DNA of 64,000 nucleotides from Streptomyces sclerotialus (GTDB taxonomy: Bacteria > Actinomycetota > Actinomycetes > Streptomycetales > Streptomycetaceae), in the NCBI RefSeq assembly GCF_040907265.1, contig NZ_JBFOHP010000002.1, positions 3,434,501 to 3,498,500 of the forward strand, read 5' to 3'. The notes under the pieces were generated by a model. That model had not been told where the DNA came from. It did no database searches and worked only from the letters and a program-made list of their open reading frames with translations. Made by a program: the position numbers and the translations under genes. Shown here one piece after another: positions 1-9,311 of this stretch; position 1 is the first letter of the stretch, and each line of letters begins with the position of its first letter.

Positions 1-2758
1 GGGCACCGTCCTTGACCAGGACGTAGCGCACGGCGTAGCCGCCGAGCCGGTCGGTCTGGTCGGCGCCGGAGCCGGCGACGAGGTTGGCGACGACGTCGTT
101 CAGCCGGCTGTCCTCGCCGGCCTCCGCCGCGATGTCGGCGTCGCCCAGGCGCGCGCCGGAGCCGCGGACCAGGGAGTACGCGACGGGCCCCGCGTCGCCG
201 TCCAGGACGAGGGTGCGGGCGCGGTCGGCGGTGCCGGACTCCTCGGCGACGAACGCCGGGACCTGCTCGGGGTTGCGGCGCTCCACCGGCCCGGCGGCGC
301 CGCTGATCATCCAGCTGACCGCGGCCCACAGCGGGGCGAGCGCGGCGGCCAGCGCGATCAGCACGGCCACCGGCTGCTTCCAGCCGAAGCCGAGGCTCAT
401 CATGCGGGTGCGGATGCCCTCGGCGCCGACCGCGGCGGCGCACAGCAGCGCCAGGCCGTAGACCAGTGCGGGCGGCCCGGCCCAGCCGGAGCCGTTGGCC
501 AGGCCCGCGAAGAGCAGGCCGACCAGGCCGACGGCCCAGGCGGTGCGGACCGTGTGCTGCCGCTCGCCGCGCAGCAGCGCGCCGAGGGCGGCGAGCACCA
601 CGCCGAGCAGCAGGACGCTGCCGTACGCCTTGGGGCCGCCGGGGCTGAGCCCGACGAGGTCCAGCCAGGAGGCCTGGCCCGGCTTCGAGGCGAGCCCGGC
701 CTCCAGGAAGAAGCGGGACGGCTCGGTCAGCAGCGACAGCGACCAGGGCGCGAGCACGACCATCGGGGAGACGACGACGGCGAGGAAGCGCAGCAGGTAC
801 GCCACGATCTTGTCGCGGTTGCCGTCGAGGAAGCGCAGGGCCAGCAGCCCGATGCCGAGAAGCACCGCGATCGGCCAGACGACCGGGGTGAAGGCCGTGG
901 TGAAGGTCAGCAGCAGCGCGTACGCCCAGGCGGCGCGGAAGCTGGGCCGCACGCCGGGCGCGAGCCGCAGTCCGCTCGCGGCGATCGCGGCGCGGGCCAT
1001 GAGCGGGAGCAGGATCGCGAGGACCGCGGTGCCGATGCGGCCGCCGGCCAGCGCGCCGGTGGCGGCGGGCAGGAAGGCGTACGCGACGCTGCCCCAGGCG
1101 CGCAGCAGGCGCGAGGTGACCAGCGGCCGGGAGGCGAAGTACGCGGTCAGGCCGGCCAGCGGGACGGAGGCGACGAGCAGCAGGGTGACGGCGAAGCCGG
1201 TGCTGCCGAGGCAGACGGTCGCCACGAGGGCGAGGACCGCGAGGTAGGGCGGCGCGGAGGCGGTGGAGCCGATGCCCACGTCGTGCCAGCTGTGGAAGTA
1301 GCGCGCCCACAGGTCGGAGACCTCACCGGGCGCGGGCAGCAGGGCGCCGCCGGTCAGCGCGCCGCCGCCGAGCAGGCCGCGGCAGGCGACGAGGGAGACG
1401 AGGAGCAGGACGGCGAAGAGGACGGGCGCGGGCCGCCGCGCCATCCGCTTCAGCCGCGCGAACTGCTCGACCTCCAGGAAGTCCGCTTCGTCGTCGCCGG
1501 GCCCGGACTCCACGGCGCCGTGCCGGCCGCCGGAGGAGGCGTCGGGGGCAGCGCGTCCGGCGAAGTTGCTGGCGACCTGTTCGACGGTGGCGCGTACGGT
1601 CGCGCCGGGCGGCGGGAAGAGCGCGCGCAGCTCGCTCGCCTCGACCGAGGGCTTACCGCGTCTGCGCCGGGCCGCCATGATCCGGCCGGGCCGCAGCAGG
1701 ACGCCGAAGAGCCCGGCGAGTTCGTCGAGCGCCTGCCCGGGGACCTTGCCGACGAGGTAGGCGAGGACCCGCAGGAAGGTGCCGAGGAGGAGCCGGAGCA
1801 GGACGTACGGCAGGACCGCGCCGCGGGTGTTGACCAGCAGGGTGTAGACGGCGCCTGCCTTGTCGACGCGGTGCGGCCCGGCCACCGAGCGGCCCACGCA
1901 GTCGATGGGGCGCCGCTCGCGGGACGCCGCCTCGGCGTGCCGCAGGACCGCGTCCGGCGCGACGAGCACCTGATGGCCCGCCGCCTGGGCGCGCCAGCAC
2001 AGGTCCACGTCGTCGCGCATCAGCGGCAGCCGGCGGTCGAAGCCGCCGAGCTGTTCGTAGACGTCGCGGCGGATGAGCATGCCGGCGGTGGAGACGGAGA
2101 GGACCGCGCGTACCTGGTCGTGCTGGCCCTGGTCCTGCTCGCGGCGGTCCAGGCCGGTCCAACGGCGGCCGGAGCGGGCGATGCTGACGCCGGCTTCGAG
2201 GAGCTGCCTGCGGTCGTACCAGCTGCGCAGCTTGGGGCCGATGATCGCGGTGGAGGGGCTGGCGTCGGCGACGCGCAGCAGTTCGGTGAGCGCGTCGGGC
2301 GCGGGCGCGCAGTCGTCGTGCAGCAGCCAGAGCCACTGCACGGGCTCGCCGTGCGGCAGCTCGGGCATGTCGTACGCCTCGTCGTGCCAGGTCCGGGTGA
2401 CCGGGTCCCAGCCGCTGGGGCGCTTGAGGTACGGCAGGTCGTCGGGGGTGAGCACCGGCGCGGTGCGGACGGCCTCGTCGACGGCGGTGCCGAAGCCGGA
2501 GCGGCGGGCGAGGTGCAGCACCCGCTCGTCGCCGAGGGCTTCGGTCAGCAGCCGGGCGGAGTCGTCGGCGCTGCCGGTGTCGGCGCCGACGACGTTCTGC
2601 ACCGGGCGCTCCTGGCCTTGCAGGCCGGAGAGCGCGTCGGGCAGCCAGCGCGCGCCGTCGTGCGAGACGATCACGGCGGTGACGACATGCCGCGGGAACT
2701 GTGGCGCGGCGGCTTCGTATGAGGCGGCCTGGGCCGCCGACTGGCTGTGCACGGACAT
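1..2758 (-). CDS. Large family 2 glycosyltransferase, membrane-bound (partial, C-terminus beyond window)
   Basis: About 919 codons are present and the frame is still open at the window edge. The ATG start gives a protein beginning MSVHSQSAAQAASYEAAAPQ. The first ~330 residues are a GT-A fold: a TAVIVSHDG opening strand, a LLHDDCAP segment in the DxD position, and a MRDDVDLCWRAQ segment typical of family 2 enzymes. From about residue 440 onward there are several long hydrophobic stretches, so the C-terminal part is a polytopic membrane region. Very large proteins of this layout commonly sit next to whiB in Streptomyces and are thought to build cell-envelope polysaccharide; the donor and acceptor are not predictable here. 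The function class is well supported. The exact role is inferred from the wall-related neighbours. Confidence 0.85.
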   Translation of the reverse strand, partial: MSVHSQSAAQAASYEAAAPQFPRHVVTAVIVSHDGARWLPDALSGLQGQERPVQNVVGADTGSADDSARLLTEALGDERVLHLARRSGFGTAVDEAVRTAPVLTPDDLPYLKRPSGWDPVTRTWHDEAYDMPELPHGEPVQWLWLLHDDCAPAPDALTELLRVADASPSTAIIGPKLRSWYDRRQLLEAGVSIARSGRRWTGLDRREQDQGQHDQVRAVLSVSTAGMLIRRDVYEQLGGFDRRLPLMRDDVDLCWRAQAAGHQVLVAPDAVLRHAEAASRERRPIDCVGRSVAGPHRVDKAGAVYTLLVNTRGAVLPYVLLRLLLGTFLRVLAYLVGKVPGQALDELAGLFGVLLRPGRIMAARRRRGKPSVEASELRALFPPPGATVRATVEQVASNFAGRAAPDASSGGRHGAVESGPGDDEADFLEVEQFARLKRMARRPAPVLFAVLLLVSLVACRGLLGGGALTGGALLPAPGEVSDLWARYFHSWHDVGIGSTASAPPYLAVLALVATVCLGSTGFAVTLLLVASVPLAGLTAYFASRPLVTSRLLRAWGSVAYAFLPAATGALAGGRIGTAVLAILLPLMARAAIAASGLRLAPGVRPSFRAAWAYALLLTFTTAFTPVVWPIAVLLGIGLLALRFLDGNRDKIVAYLLRFLAVVVSPMVVLAPWSLSLLTEPSRFFLEAGLASKPGQASWLDLVGLSPGGPKAYGSVLLLGVVLAALGALLRGERQHTVRTAWAVGLVGLLFAGLANGSGWAGPPALVYGLALLCAAAVGAEGIRTRMMSLGFGWKQPVAVLIALAAALAPLWAAVSWMISGAAGPVERRNPEQVPAFVAEESGTADRARTLVLDGDAGPVAYSLVRGSGARLGDADIAAEAGEDSRLNDVVANLVAGSGADQTDRLGGYAVRYVLVKDGA

Positions 2759-2972
2759 CGAGGTACGGGCCCTCCGGACCCGGGGCTGCCGTCTCCCGCG
2801 GCGGGCGGGCCGCTGCGGGTGTGGCCCCCGGAAGACACTGCGATGGACTGCGATGGACGCGCGCTCACCATGCGGGTGTTGGTGCGTCTCGGACGGAGCC
2901 CCACACTAATGGTTCACGCGGGCGCGTCGGCCGGGTCCGTACGCGGTGTCCTCCCGGCTGCGGAAACAGCAC

Positions 2973-3001
2973 TCCGCCCCCGGCTGTGCGCCGGGGGCGG
3001 A
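2973..3001. terminator. Probable intrinsic terminator downstream of whiB
   Basis: A 12-bp perfect GC-rich inverted repeat (2973-2984 with 2990-3001, 5-nt loop) lies about 110 nt beyond the whiB stop and upstream of the glycosyltransferase start. No U-tract follows, as is common in Streptomyces. The rest of the 2759-3110 gap shows no gene. Confidence 0.6.
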
Positions 3002-3110
3002 ACGGATGCCCGTGATGTTCCTCGGTGGCGGGGCCGGCCCGTCGGCCGGTGCCCGTTCGCTGTGCTGACCGGTGCCGGGCGGCTGTCGCCCGGGCCGCCG
3101 TCGTCGGGCT

Positions 3111-3374
3111 TCAGACCGCGGCCTTCTTCAGACGGCGCCGCTCGCGCTCGGACAGTCCGCCCCAGATACCGAAGCGTTCGTCATTGGCAAGAGCGTATTC
3201 AAGACATTCGGAACGGACCTCACAGGCGAGGCAGACCTTCTTGGCCTCGCGGGTGGAGCCGCCCTTCTCCGGGAAGAAGGACTCGGGATCGGTCTGGGCG
3301 CACAGCGCGCGCTCCTGCCAGCCGAGCTCCTCGTCCGCCTCCTCGACCAGCAATTCTTCGAACAGCTCGGTCAT
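3111..3374 (-). CDS. whiB: WhiB developmental transcription factor
   Basis: An 87-residue Wbl protein. The four Fe-S cluster cysteines are visible (RALCAQ, then VCLACEVRSEC), followed by the GIWGGLSERERRRLKK turn and basic C-terminal tail that contact sigma factor and DNA. From memory the sequence is nearly identical to S. coelicolor WhiB, which acts with WhiA to start sporulation septation. I chose the MTELFEELL start because it gives the family length and the strong conservation begins there; an upstream in-frame start would add a low-complexity extension. It is transcribed away from a long 5' region, consistent with complex developmental regulation. Confidence 0.95.
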   Translation of the reverse strand: MTELFEELLVEEADEELGWQERALCAQTDPESFFPEKGGSTREAKKVCLACEVRSECLEYALANDERFGIWGGLSERERRRLKKAAV

Positions 3375-4073
3375 GTGCGCCCCTCGTCTGTCATTGCGTC
3401 CCCGTGATGTTGCCGTTACCGATGACGGCTGAACGACACGAGTGAAATTACAAGTGCGTGGATCCGGGCCAGTCAAGCCGAGATCTGCTATTGGGCCCCT
3501 TATTCACTCTGCGGAACCAAGGGCGCGCGGTAAGTGTTCATATCGGCTAAAACCAGGACAAACATTCGCCTCACGCATCCCGCAGCCCCCTTCCGCCTCT
3601 GAAGGACTCAACGGACGGCACACACGTTGCACTCCATCACCAGAAGCGGGCTTGATCACATTCAGATCACGGAACCACAACGGCGTTTGATGTCGTGACT
3701 GGTGGGCCACCTCTCCTGACCATCGGGTGCACAAACCTTTCGCCGGGTACAGTAACCGGATGAGGTGAAACATTTACCCCAAACCAGACATCCGGTTGAC
3801 ACGCGCGGCAAGTACCCGCTCTCCTTGACTCCATGCCAGTGACGCCCGCGCTCCGCCTGACCCGTGCCTACGGGTCCCGCTGCGCTGCCCAGGCTCGCTG
3901 TCGCTGTTCGAGCTGTTGAAGCCACTGAGCTCCAGCCCTTCTCCGCCGCACCACCGCTGAACGCCGCCGGGCAACTGCGCCGCGCCGCTCCTCCCGAGCA
4001 GTTCCGCCGCTCCGCTCCACCGCTTTCTCCGAGCGCTTCTCCCAGCTCTTCTCCTCCGAGGAACCAGAAGTCC
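3375..4073. promoter_or_regulatory. Long divergent intergenic region between whiB and cysteine dioxygenase gene
   Basis: About 700 nt separate the two divergent starts. The part nearest whiB (roughly 3430-3790) is less GC-rich than the surroundings, as expected of a promoter region. A TTGACA hexamer occurs at 3796-3801, but I see no convincing -10 element at the right distance. The stretch 3840-4060 is open in a plus frame in phase with the dioxygenase gene, but its proline/serine-rich translation looks non-coding. Nothing else could be supported. Confidence 0.45.
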
Positions 4074-4574
4074 ATGAACAGCGACAGTGACCTCCAGATC
4101 GCAGGCGACATCTTCGAGGTCATCCACCTCCTCCAGCCCCCGCGCGAGCACCCCGCCACCGTGGCCGAATTCGCCGGGCTGGCCCGTTCGATCGCCGCCG
4201 ACCGCGGCCGGTGGGCGCATCTCGTCGAGTACGACGCCACCACCCGCTGGTACCACCGGCTGCAGAAGGGGCCCGGTTACGAGGTCTGGCTGCTGAGCTG
4301 GCTGCCCGGCCAGGGCAGCGGCCGCCACGACCACGGCCCGTCCTCCGGTGTGCTGACCGTCCTGGACGGCGAGTTGACCGAGAACAGCGCGAAGGGCAGC
4401 CACCGGCTGGCCCCCGGAGCGCAGCGCGTCTTCGCGCCCGGCTACGTCCACGAGGTCACCAACGACACGCTCACCCCCGCCGTCAGCCTGCACGTCTACT
4501 TCCCCGGCCTGACCGAGATGCCGATGCACAGCGCGCGGTGCGCGAGCCCAGCGCGCCGGCCGGCCATGCCCTGA
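4074..4574 (+). CDS. Cysteine dioxygenase family protein
   Basis: A 166-residue cupin-fold thiol dioxygenase that should oxidise L-cysteine (or a related thiol) to its sulfinic acid using non-haem Fe(II). The first cupin motif is visible as GRHDHGPSSGVLTVLDGELTE, supplying two iron-ligand histidines; the third is in APGYVHEV. The length is slightly below the ~190-200 of many CDO proteins but typical of actinobacterial ones. The ATG at MNSDSDLQ follows a GAGGA ribosome-binding site. The frame stays open for 70 codons upstream, but that part is low-complexity and has no site. It lies 41 nt upstream of fbiA. Confidence 0.85.
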   Translation: MNSDSDLQIAGDIFEVIHLLQPPREHPATVAEFAGLARSIAADRGRWAHLVEYDATTRWYHRLQKGPGYEVWLLSWLPGQGSGRHDHGPSSGVLTVLDGELTENSAKGSHRLAPGAQRVFAPGYVHEVTNDTLTPAVSLHVYFPGLTEMPMHSARCASPARRPAMP

Positions 4575-4615
4575 CCCCTGATGGACACGGTCCCGCGCTG
4601 CGAGAGACTGGCCCC

Positions 4616-5572
4616 ATGCGCATTGTGGTTCTCGCCGGCGGCATCGGCGGCGCCCGCTTTCTGCGGGGACTGAAGGCAGCGGCTCCGGACGCGGACATCA
4701 CGGTCATCGGCAACACCGGTGACGACATCCATCTGTTCGGGCTGAAGGTCTGCCCGGACCTGGACACCGTGATGTACACGCTCGGCGGCGGCATCAACGA
4801 GGAGCAGGGCTGGGGGCGTTCGGACGAGACCTTCCGCGTGAAGGAGGAGCTGGCGGCCTACGGCGTCGGCCCCGAGTGGTTCGGGCTGGGCGACCGGGAC
4901 CTCGCCACCCACATCGTCCGTACGCAGATGATGAGCGCGGGCTATCCGCTCAGCGCGGTCACCGAGGCGCTGTGCGACCGCTGGCAGCCCGGCGTGCGGC
5001 TGCTGCCGATGACCGACGACCGGGTCGAGACCCACGTCGCCGTCACCGAGGACGGCGAGAAGAAGGCCGTGCACTTCCAGGAGTACTGGGTCCGGCTGCG
5101 CGCCTCCGTGCCCGCGGAGGCCGTCGTCCCGGTCGGCGCCGAGCAGGCCAAGCCCGCGCCCGGCGTGCTGGAGGCGATCGCCGGGGCCGACGTGATCCTC
5201 TTCCCGCCGTCCAACCCGGTGGTCAGCGTCGGCACGATCCTCGCCGTGCCCGGCGTCCGCGAGGCCATCGCCGAGGCCGGCGCGCCGGTCGTCGGCCTCT
5301 CCCCCATCGTCGGCGACGCGCCGGTGCGCGGCATGGCCGACAAGGTGCTGGCCGCGGTGGGCGTCGAGTCCACCGCCTCGGCCGTCGCCGCCCACTACGG
5401 CATGGGGCTGCTGGACGGCTGGCTGGTGGACACCGTCGACGCGGACAAGGTCGCCGCGGTGGAGGACGCCGGCATCCGCTGCCGCGCCGTACCGCTGATG
5501 ATGACCGACGTCGAGGCGACCGCCGCGATGGCCCGTGAGGCGCTGGCGCTGGCCGAAGAGGTACGGGCGTGA
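4616..5572 (+). CDS. fbiA: 2-phospho-L-lactate transferase (F420 biosynthesis)
   Basis: A 318-residue CofD/FbiA protein, which joins the phospho-carboxylate moiety of the activated precursor to the deazaflavin FO to make (dehydro-)F420-0. The N-terminal [12 protein letters not shown] loop, the NTGDD segment and the [19 protein letters not shown] region are the family hallmarks. The ATG was chosen because it starts the first beta strand directly (MRIVVLAGG). Its 3' end overlaps the GTG start of fbiB by 4 nt, so the two are translationally coupled and form an F420-0 maturation operon. Confidence 0.95.
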   Translation: MRIVVLAGGIGGARFLRGLKAAAPDADITVIGNTGDDIHLFGLKVCPDLDTVMYTLGGGINEEQGWGRSDETFRVKEELAAYGVGPEWFGLGDRDLATHIVRTQMMSAGYPLSAVTEALCDRWQPGVRLLPMTDDRVETHVAVTEDGEKKAVHFQEYWVRLRASVPAEAVVPVGAEQAKPAPGVLEAIAGADVILFPPSNPVVSVGTILAVPGVREAIAEAGAPVVGLSPIVGDAPVRGMADKVLAAVGVESTASAVAAHYGMGLLDGWLVDTVDADKVAAVEDAGIRCRAVPLMMTDVEATAAMAREALALAEEVRA

Positions 5573-6990
5573 CCGCCGGAGCGCAGGACGGCCCCGCGGC
5601 CCCGCGCGCCCCGTACGGCGAGGACGCCGAGGTGCCCTCGTACCGCGTCTGGGCGCTGCCCGGCATCCCCGAGGTGCGCCCCGGCGACGACCTCGCCAAG
5701 CTGATCGCCACCGCGGCCACCGCGCCCGGCCTGCCGGGCCTGGCCGACGGCGACGTGCTGCTGGTCACCTCGAAGATCGTCAGCAAGGCCGAGGACCGGA
5801 TCGTGGCGGCCGACGACCGCGAGGCCGCCATCGACCGGGAGACCGTACGGGTCGTGGCGCGCCGCGGCGCGCTGCGCATCGTCGAGAACCGCAACGGCCT
5901 GGTCATGGCCGCCGCCGGGGTCGACGCCTCGAACACCCCGCAGGGCACCGTCCTGCTGCTGCCCGAGGACCCCGACGCCTCGGCCCGGGCGATCCGCGAC
6001 GGGCTGCGCACCACGCTCGGCGTGGACGTCGGCGTGGTCGTCACCGACACCTTCGGGCGGCCCTGGCGCAGCGGCCTGACCGACGTCGCCATCGGCGCGG
6101 CCGGCGTACGGGTCCTGGAGGACCTGCGCGGCGGCACCGACGGCCACGGCAACCCGCTCAGCGCCACGGTCGTCGCCACCGCCGACGAACTGGCGAGCGC
6201 GGGCGACCTGGTCAAGGGCAAGGCGGGCGGACTGCCGGTCGCGGTGGTGCGCGGCCTGCCGCACACCCTGACGGGCTCTCAGGAGACCGGGAACGGCGAG
6301 AGCGCCGAGGCGGACACCGGCGCCCGGGCACTGATCCGCTCCGCCGCCGACGACATGTTCCGGCTCGGCACCTCCGAGGCCGTACGGGAGGCGCTGTCGC
6401 TGCGCCGTACGGTCCGGGAGTTCACCGACGACCCGGTGGACGGCGGCGCCGTGCGGCGGGCCGTCGCGGCGGCCGTGACCGCGCCCGCGCCGCACCACAC
6501 CACTCCGTGGCGCTTCGTCCTGCTGGAGTCCGAGGAGTCCAGGACCCGGCTGCTGGACGCCATGCGGGACGCCTGGCTCGCCGACCTGCGCGGTGACGGC
6601 AAGTCCGAGGAGTCCGTCGCCAAGCGGGTGCGCCGCGGTGACGTGCTGCGCAACGCGCCGTACCTGGCGGTGCCGTGCCTGGTCATGGACGGCTCGCACA
6701 CGTACGAGGGCCCTGACCCGGCGGCCGACGCGCGGCGGAACGCCGCCGAGCGGGAGATGTTCGTGGTCGCGGCGGGCGCCGGGGTGCAGAACTTCCTCGT
6801 GGCGCTGGCCGGTGAGCGGCTGGGCTCTGCGTGGGTGTCCTCGACGATGTTCTGCCGGGATGTCGTACGGGAGGTACTGGACCTGCCGGCGTCCTGGGAT
6901 CCGATGGGAGCCGTGGCCATCGGGCGGCCGGCGGGTGCGCCGAAGCCGCGGGCTCCGCGGGAGCCGGAGGAGTTCGTCGCGGTGCGCTGA
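5569..6990 (+). CDS. fbiB: Bifunctional F420:glutamate ligase / dehydro-F420-0 reductase
   Basis: A 473-residue fusion. Residues ~20-260 are the CofE-type ligase that adds gamma-linked glutamates to F420-0 ([39 protein letters not shown]). The rest is a nitroreductase-fold FMN domain ([45 protein letters not shown]). In actinobacteria the C-terminal domain reduces dehydro-F420-0, and the two-domain form is the usual actinobacterial FbiB. The GTG start overlaps the fbiA stop. Nothing unusual was seen in the motifs. Confidence 0.94.
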   Translation: MTAGAQDGPAAPRAPYGEDAEVPSYRVWALPGIPEVRPGDDLAKLIATAATAPGLPGLADGDVLLVTSKIVSKAEDRIVAADDREAAIDRETVRVVARRGALRIVENRNGLVMAAAGVDASNTPQGTVLLLPEDPDASARAIRDGLRTTLGVDVGVVVTDTFGRPWRSGLTDVAIGAAGVRVLEDLRGGTDGHGNPLSATVVATADELASAGDLVKGKAGGLPVAVVRGLPHTLTGSQETGNGESAEADTGARALIRSAADDMFRLGTSEAVREALSLRRTVREFTDDPVDGGAVRRAVAAAVTAPAPHHTTPWRFVLLESEESRTRLLDAMRDAWLADLRGDGKSEESVAKRVRRGDVLRNAPYLAVPCLVMDGSHTYEGPDPAADARRNAAEREMFVVAAGAGVQNFLVALAGERLGSAWVSSTMFCRDVVREVLDLPASWDPMGAVAIGRPAGAPKPRAPREPEEFVAVR

Positions 6991-6998
6991 GGCGCCTC

Positions 6999-7020
6999 CG
7001 GCGGGAACGGCTTCCCGCCG
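6999..7020. terminator. Short inverted repeat between convergent fbiB and AlkA-like gene
   Basis: A 9-bp perfect repeat (CGGCGGGAA with TTCCCGCCG, 4-nt loop) sits in the 38-nt gap between two convergent genes. It could terminate either one. The stem is short, so the call is tentative. Confidence 0.45.
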
Positions 7021-7028
7021 CGGGGCTC

Positions 7029-7937
7029 TCACAGCCGGGCGATGTCGCGGACCGAGTAGCGGGGGGCGCGGCGGGGTGGGACGCGGCCCGAGAGGAGGAG
7101 GAAGCGGGCCGCGCGGTGGCGCTGGCCCTCGTACGGTGCGAGCAGCTCCAGCATCTCCTCGTCGGTGCCGCCCGTCCGCCCGGTGAGCGCGTAGACGGCG
7201 ATGCGCGGCAGGTGCAGGTCGCCGAGGGTCAGCGCGTCGGGCGCGCCGTTGGACCGCTGCAGGACCTCCGCGGCGGTCCACGGGCCGATGCCCTGGACGA
7301 GCTGGAGGCGGTGCAGTGCGTCCGCGAGGTCCATGTCCGCCGCCTCCTCCAGGCGGCGGGCGACCCGGGCGGCGCGGACGACCGTGTCGGAGCGCTTGGC
7401 GTCGACGCCGGCGCGGTGCCACTCCCAGGACGGGATCATGGCCCAGCCGCGTGGGTCGGGCAGCACCCGCAACCGCTCGTGCGGGCCGGGCGCCGGCTCC
7501 CCGAACCGCTGGAGGAGCAGCCGCCAGGCCCGGTACGCCTCGTCGCTGGTGACCTTCTGCTCCAGGATCGAGGGGATGAGCGATTCGAGGACGAGGCCGG
7601 TGCGGGCCAGCCGCAGCCCGGGGTTGCGGCGGTGCGCCTCGTGGACGATCCGGTGGCGGGCCGTGAAGGCCGACGGGTCATCCAACTCCCCGAGGAGGGC
7701 GGGGAGTTGGTCCAGCATCCAGTCCGCGCCCGGACCCCATGCCTCGGCCTCGACACACGCCTCGGCGGCGCGCGCCGCGATCCGGATCGTCGCGGGACCG
7801 TCGGGCGTACGGGAGGCCCGCCAGACCGTGCCGCCCGCCACCCGGTACGCGGGGTCGCCCGGGCCGCGCCCCAGCACACCGAGGGTGCGCAGGAGGTCGT
7901 ACGGGCCGGGCGGGGCCCAGGTGCGGGTGCGGGACAT
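7029..7937 (-). CDS. DNA-3-methyladenine glycosylase-like protein (HhH-GPD superfamily)
   Basis: A 302-residue AlkA-type base-excision glycosylase. The helix-hairpin-helix is visible as LVQGIGPWTAAEVLQRS, followed by GAPDALTLGDLHLP, where the aspartate is the expected catalytic residue. An upstream LEQKVTSDEAYRAWRLLL helix fits the DNA-binding core. It should excise alkylated bases. It is convergent with fbiB. No Fe-S cysteine cluster is seen, so an endonuclease III-type enzyme is unlikely. Substrate range is not predictable. Confidence 0.82.
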   Translation of the reverse strand: MSRTRTWAPPGPYDLLRTLGVLGRGPGDPAYRVAGGTVWRASRTPDGPATIRIAARAAEACVEAEAWGPGADWMLDQLPALLGELDDPSAFTARHRIVHEAHRRNPGLRLARTGLVLESLIPSILEQKVTSDEAYRAWRLLLQRFGEPAPGPHERLRVLPDPRGWAMIPSWEWHRAGVDAKRSDTVVRAARVARRLEEAADMDLADALHRLQLVQGIGPWTAAEVLQRSNGAPDALTLGDLHLPRIAVYALTGRTGGTDEEMLELLAPYEGQRHRAARFLLLSGRVPPRRAPRYSVRDIARL

Positions 7938-7985
7938 CCGTTCAGCGTACGGGAGCCGGGCGGCCCGGCGGCCGCCCGGCAGCGG

Positions 7986-8066
7986 CGGTCACGGAGTGGC
8001 GGTCGTCACGGGCCCGCCGGTCCTCGTCACGGGACCGCGGACGGTCCGCACGGGACCGCCGGCGGT
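7986..8066. repeat. Imperfect tandem repeat between manC and glycosylase genes
   Basis: Several degenerate copies of a ~20-nt unit of the type GGTCnTCACGGGnCCGCCG fill the gap downstream of the manC-like stop. The copies drift in sequence and phase. No function is apparent; they could form weak RNA structure at the end of the transcript. Confidence 0.5.
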
Positions 8067-8068
8067 CG

Positions 8069-9151
8069 TCACTGGTCGGACGAGAAGCGGACCGCGGCGG
8101 CCGGCAGGTCGGCGCCGCACCACACGCGGATGCCGTCCCGCAGCTCGTTGTCCGGGCCGACGGTGGCACCGTCGCCGATGACCGCGCCGGACAGGACCGT
8201 ACGGGCGCCGATGCGGGCCCCGGCGCCGATGAGCGAGTCGTGGATCTGGGCGCCGGGCTCGACCACCGCGTCCGCCAGGACCGTGCTGCCCGCGATGCGC
8301 GCGCCCGCGCCCACCCGGGCGCCGCTGCCGACGACCGTGCCGCCGCTGAGCTTGGCGTCGGCCGCGACGTCGGCACCGTCCAGGACGAGGTGCTCGCCGC
8401 GCCGTCCGGGGACGGCCGGGGAGGGCGCGTGGCCCAGCACCAGGTCGGCGGAGCCGCGGACGAAGGCCTGCGGGGTGCCGAGGTCGAGCCAGTAGGTGGA
8501 GTCGACCATGCCCTGGAGGTGGGCGCCGGACTCCAGCAGGCCGGGGAAGGTCTCGCGCTCCACGGAGACCGGGCGGCCCTGCGGTATCGAGTCGATCACC
8601 GAGCGGTTGAAGACGTAGGCGCCCGCGTTGATCTGGTCGGTGACGATCTCCTCGGGGGTCTGCGGCTTCTCCAGGAAGGCGGTCACCCGGCCGGTGCCGT
8701 CGGTGGGGACGAGGCCGTAGGCGCGCGGGTCCTCGACCCGGGTGAGGTGCAGCGAGACGTCGGCGGACGTCTCCTGGTGGGTCCGCACCAGGGCCTCGAT
8801 GTCGAGCCCGGTGAGGATGTCGCCGTTGAAGATCAGTACCGGGTCGTCGGGGCCCGAGTGCAGCCGGTGGGCGACGTTGCGGATGGCGCCGCCGGTACCG
8901 AGTGGCTCCTTCTCGGTGACGTATTCGAGATGAAGCCCCCATTCCGCCCCATCGCCGAAATACGGCTCGAAAACCTCGGCGAGGTAGGAAGTGGCCAGCA
9001 CGATGTGCTCCACGCCCGCGGCGCGGGCCCTCGCCAGCTGATGCGTCAGGAACGGCACACCCGCGGCCGGGACCATGGGCTTGGGCGTGTGCACCGTCAG
9101 CGGACGCAGCCTGGTGCCCTTGCCGCCGACCAGAAGGATCGCTTCAGTCAC
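8069..9151 (-). CDS. Mannose-1-phosphate guanylyltransferase / nucleotidyltransferase
   Basis: A 360-residue sugar-phosphate nucleotidyltransferase, most like actinobacterial GDP-mannose pyrophosphorylase. The activating loop is GGKGTRLRPLTVHTPKPM; FNGDILTG supplies the metal-binding aspartate; FLEKP and the INAGAYVF strand follow. Residues ~255-345 form a left-handed beta helix with many GA-rich hexapeptide turns (SGARVGAGARI and similar). The GTG start fits the family N-terminus; upstream sequence in the same frame is not family-like. It probably supplies GDP-mannose (or another NDP-hexose) for the envelope glycans suggested by the neighbouring glycosyltransferase and LCP genes. Confidence 0.85.
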   Translation of the reverse strand: MTEAILLVGGKGTRLRPLTVHTPKPMVPAAGVPFLTHQLARARAAGVEHIVLATSYLAEVFEPYFGDGAEWGLHLEYVTEKEPLGTGGAIRNVAHRLHSGPDDPVLIFNGDILTGLDIEALVRTHQETSADVSLHLTRVEDPRAYGLVPTDGTGRVTAFLEKPQTPEEIVTDQINAGAYVFNRSVIDSIPQGRPVSVERETFPGLLESGAHLQGMVDSTYWLDLGTPQAFVRGSADLVLGHAPSPAVPGRRGEHLVLDGADVAADAKLSGGTVVGSGARVGAGARIAGSTVLADAVVEPGAQIHDSLIGAGARIGARTVLSGAVIGDGATVGPDNELRDGIRVWCGADLPAAAVRFSSDQ

Positions 9152-9311
9152 CTTTGTCTTCTCTGCTTCCTGCTGGGGTCGGCCGGACGGCGGACCAGTG
9201 TAGGCAGACGGTTTGCCCGCTTTGCCAGCGGGCTTACCCGCCGGTAGGCGGGCTGTCCGGCGCCGCCCGGCCTGGGAGCCCGCGCACGTCACGGGCTCCG
9301 GTCCCGGGCCC

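Noticed and set aside
554..2722. Long plus-strand open frame of 722 codons
   Set aside because: It is the antisense shadow of the glycosyltransferase gene. The translation is low-complexity and matches no family, while the minus strand shows clear GT2 motifs.
4211..4615. Upstream in-frame extension of fbiA overlapping the cysteine dioxygenase gene
   Set aside because: The extension reads as arginine-rich noise and the fbiA family N-terminus begins exactly at the internal ATG.
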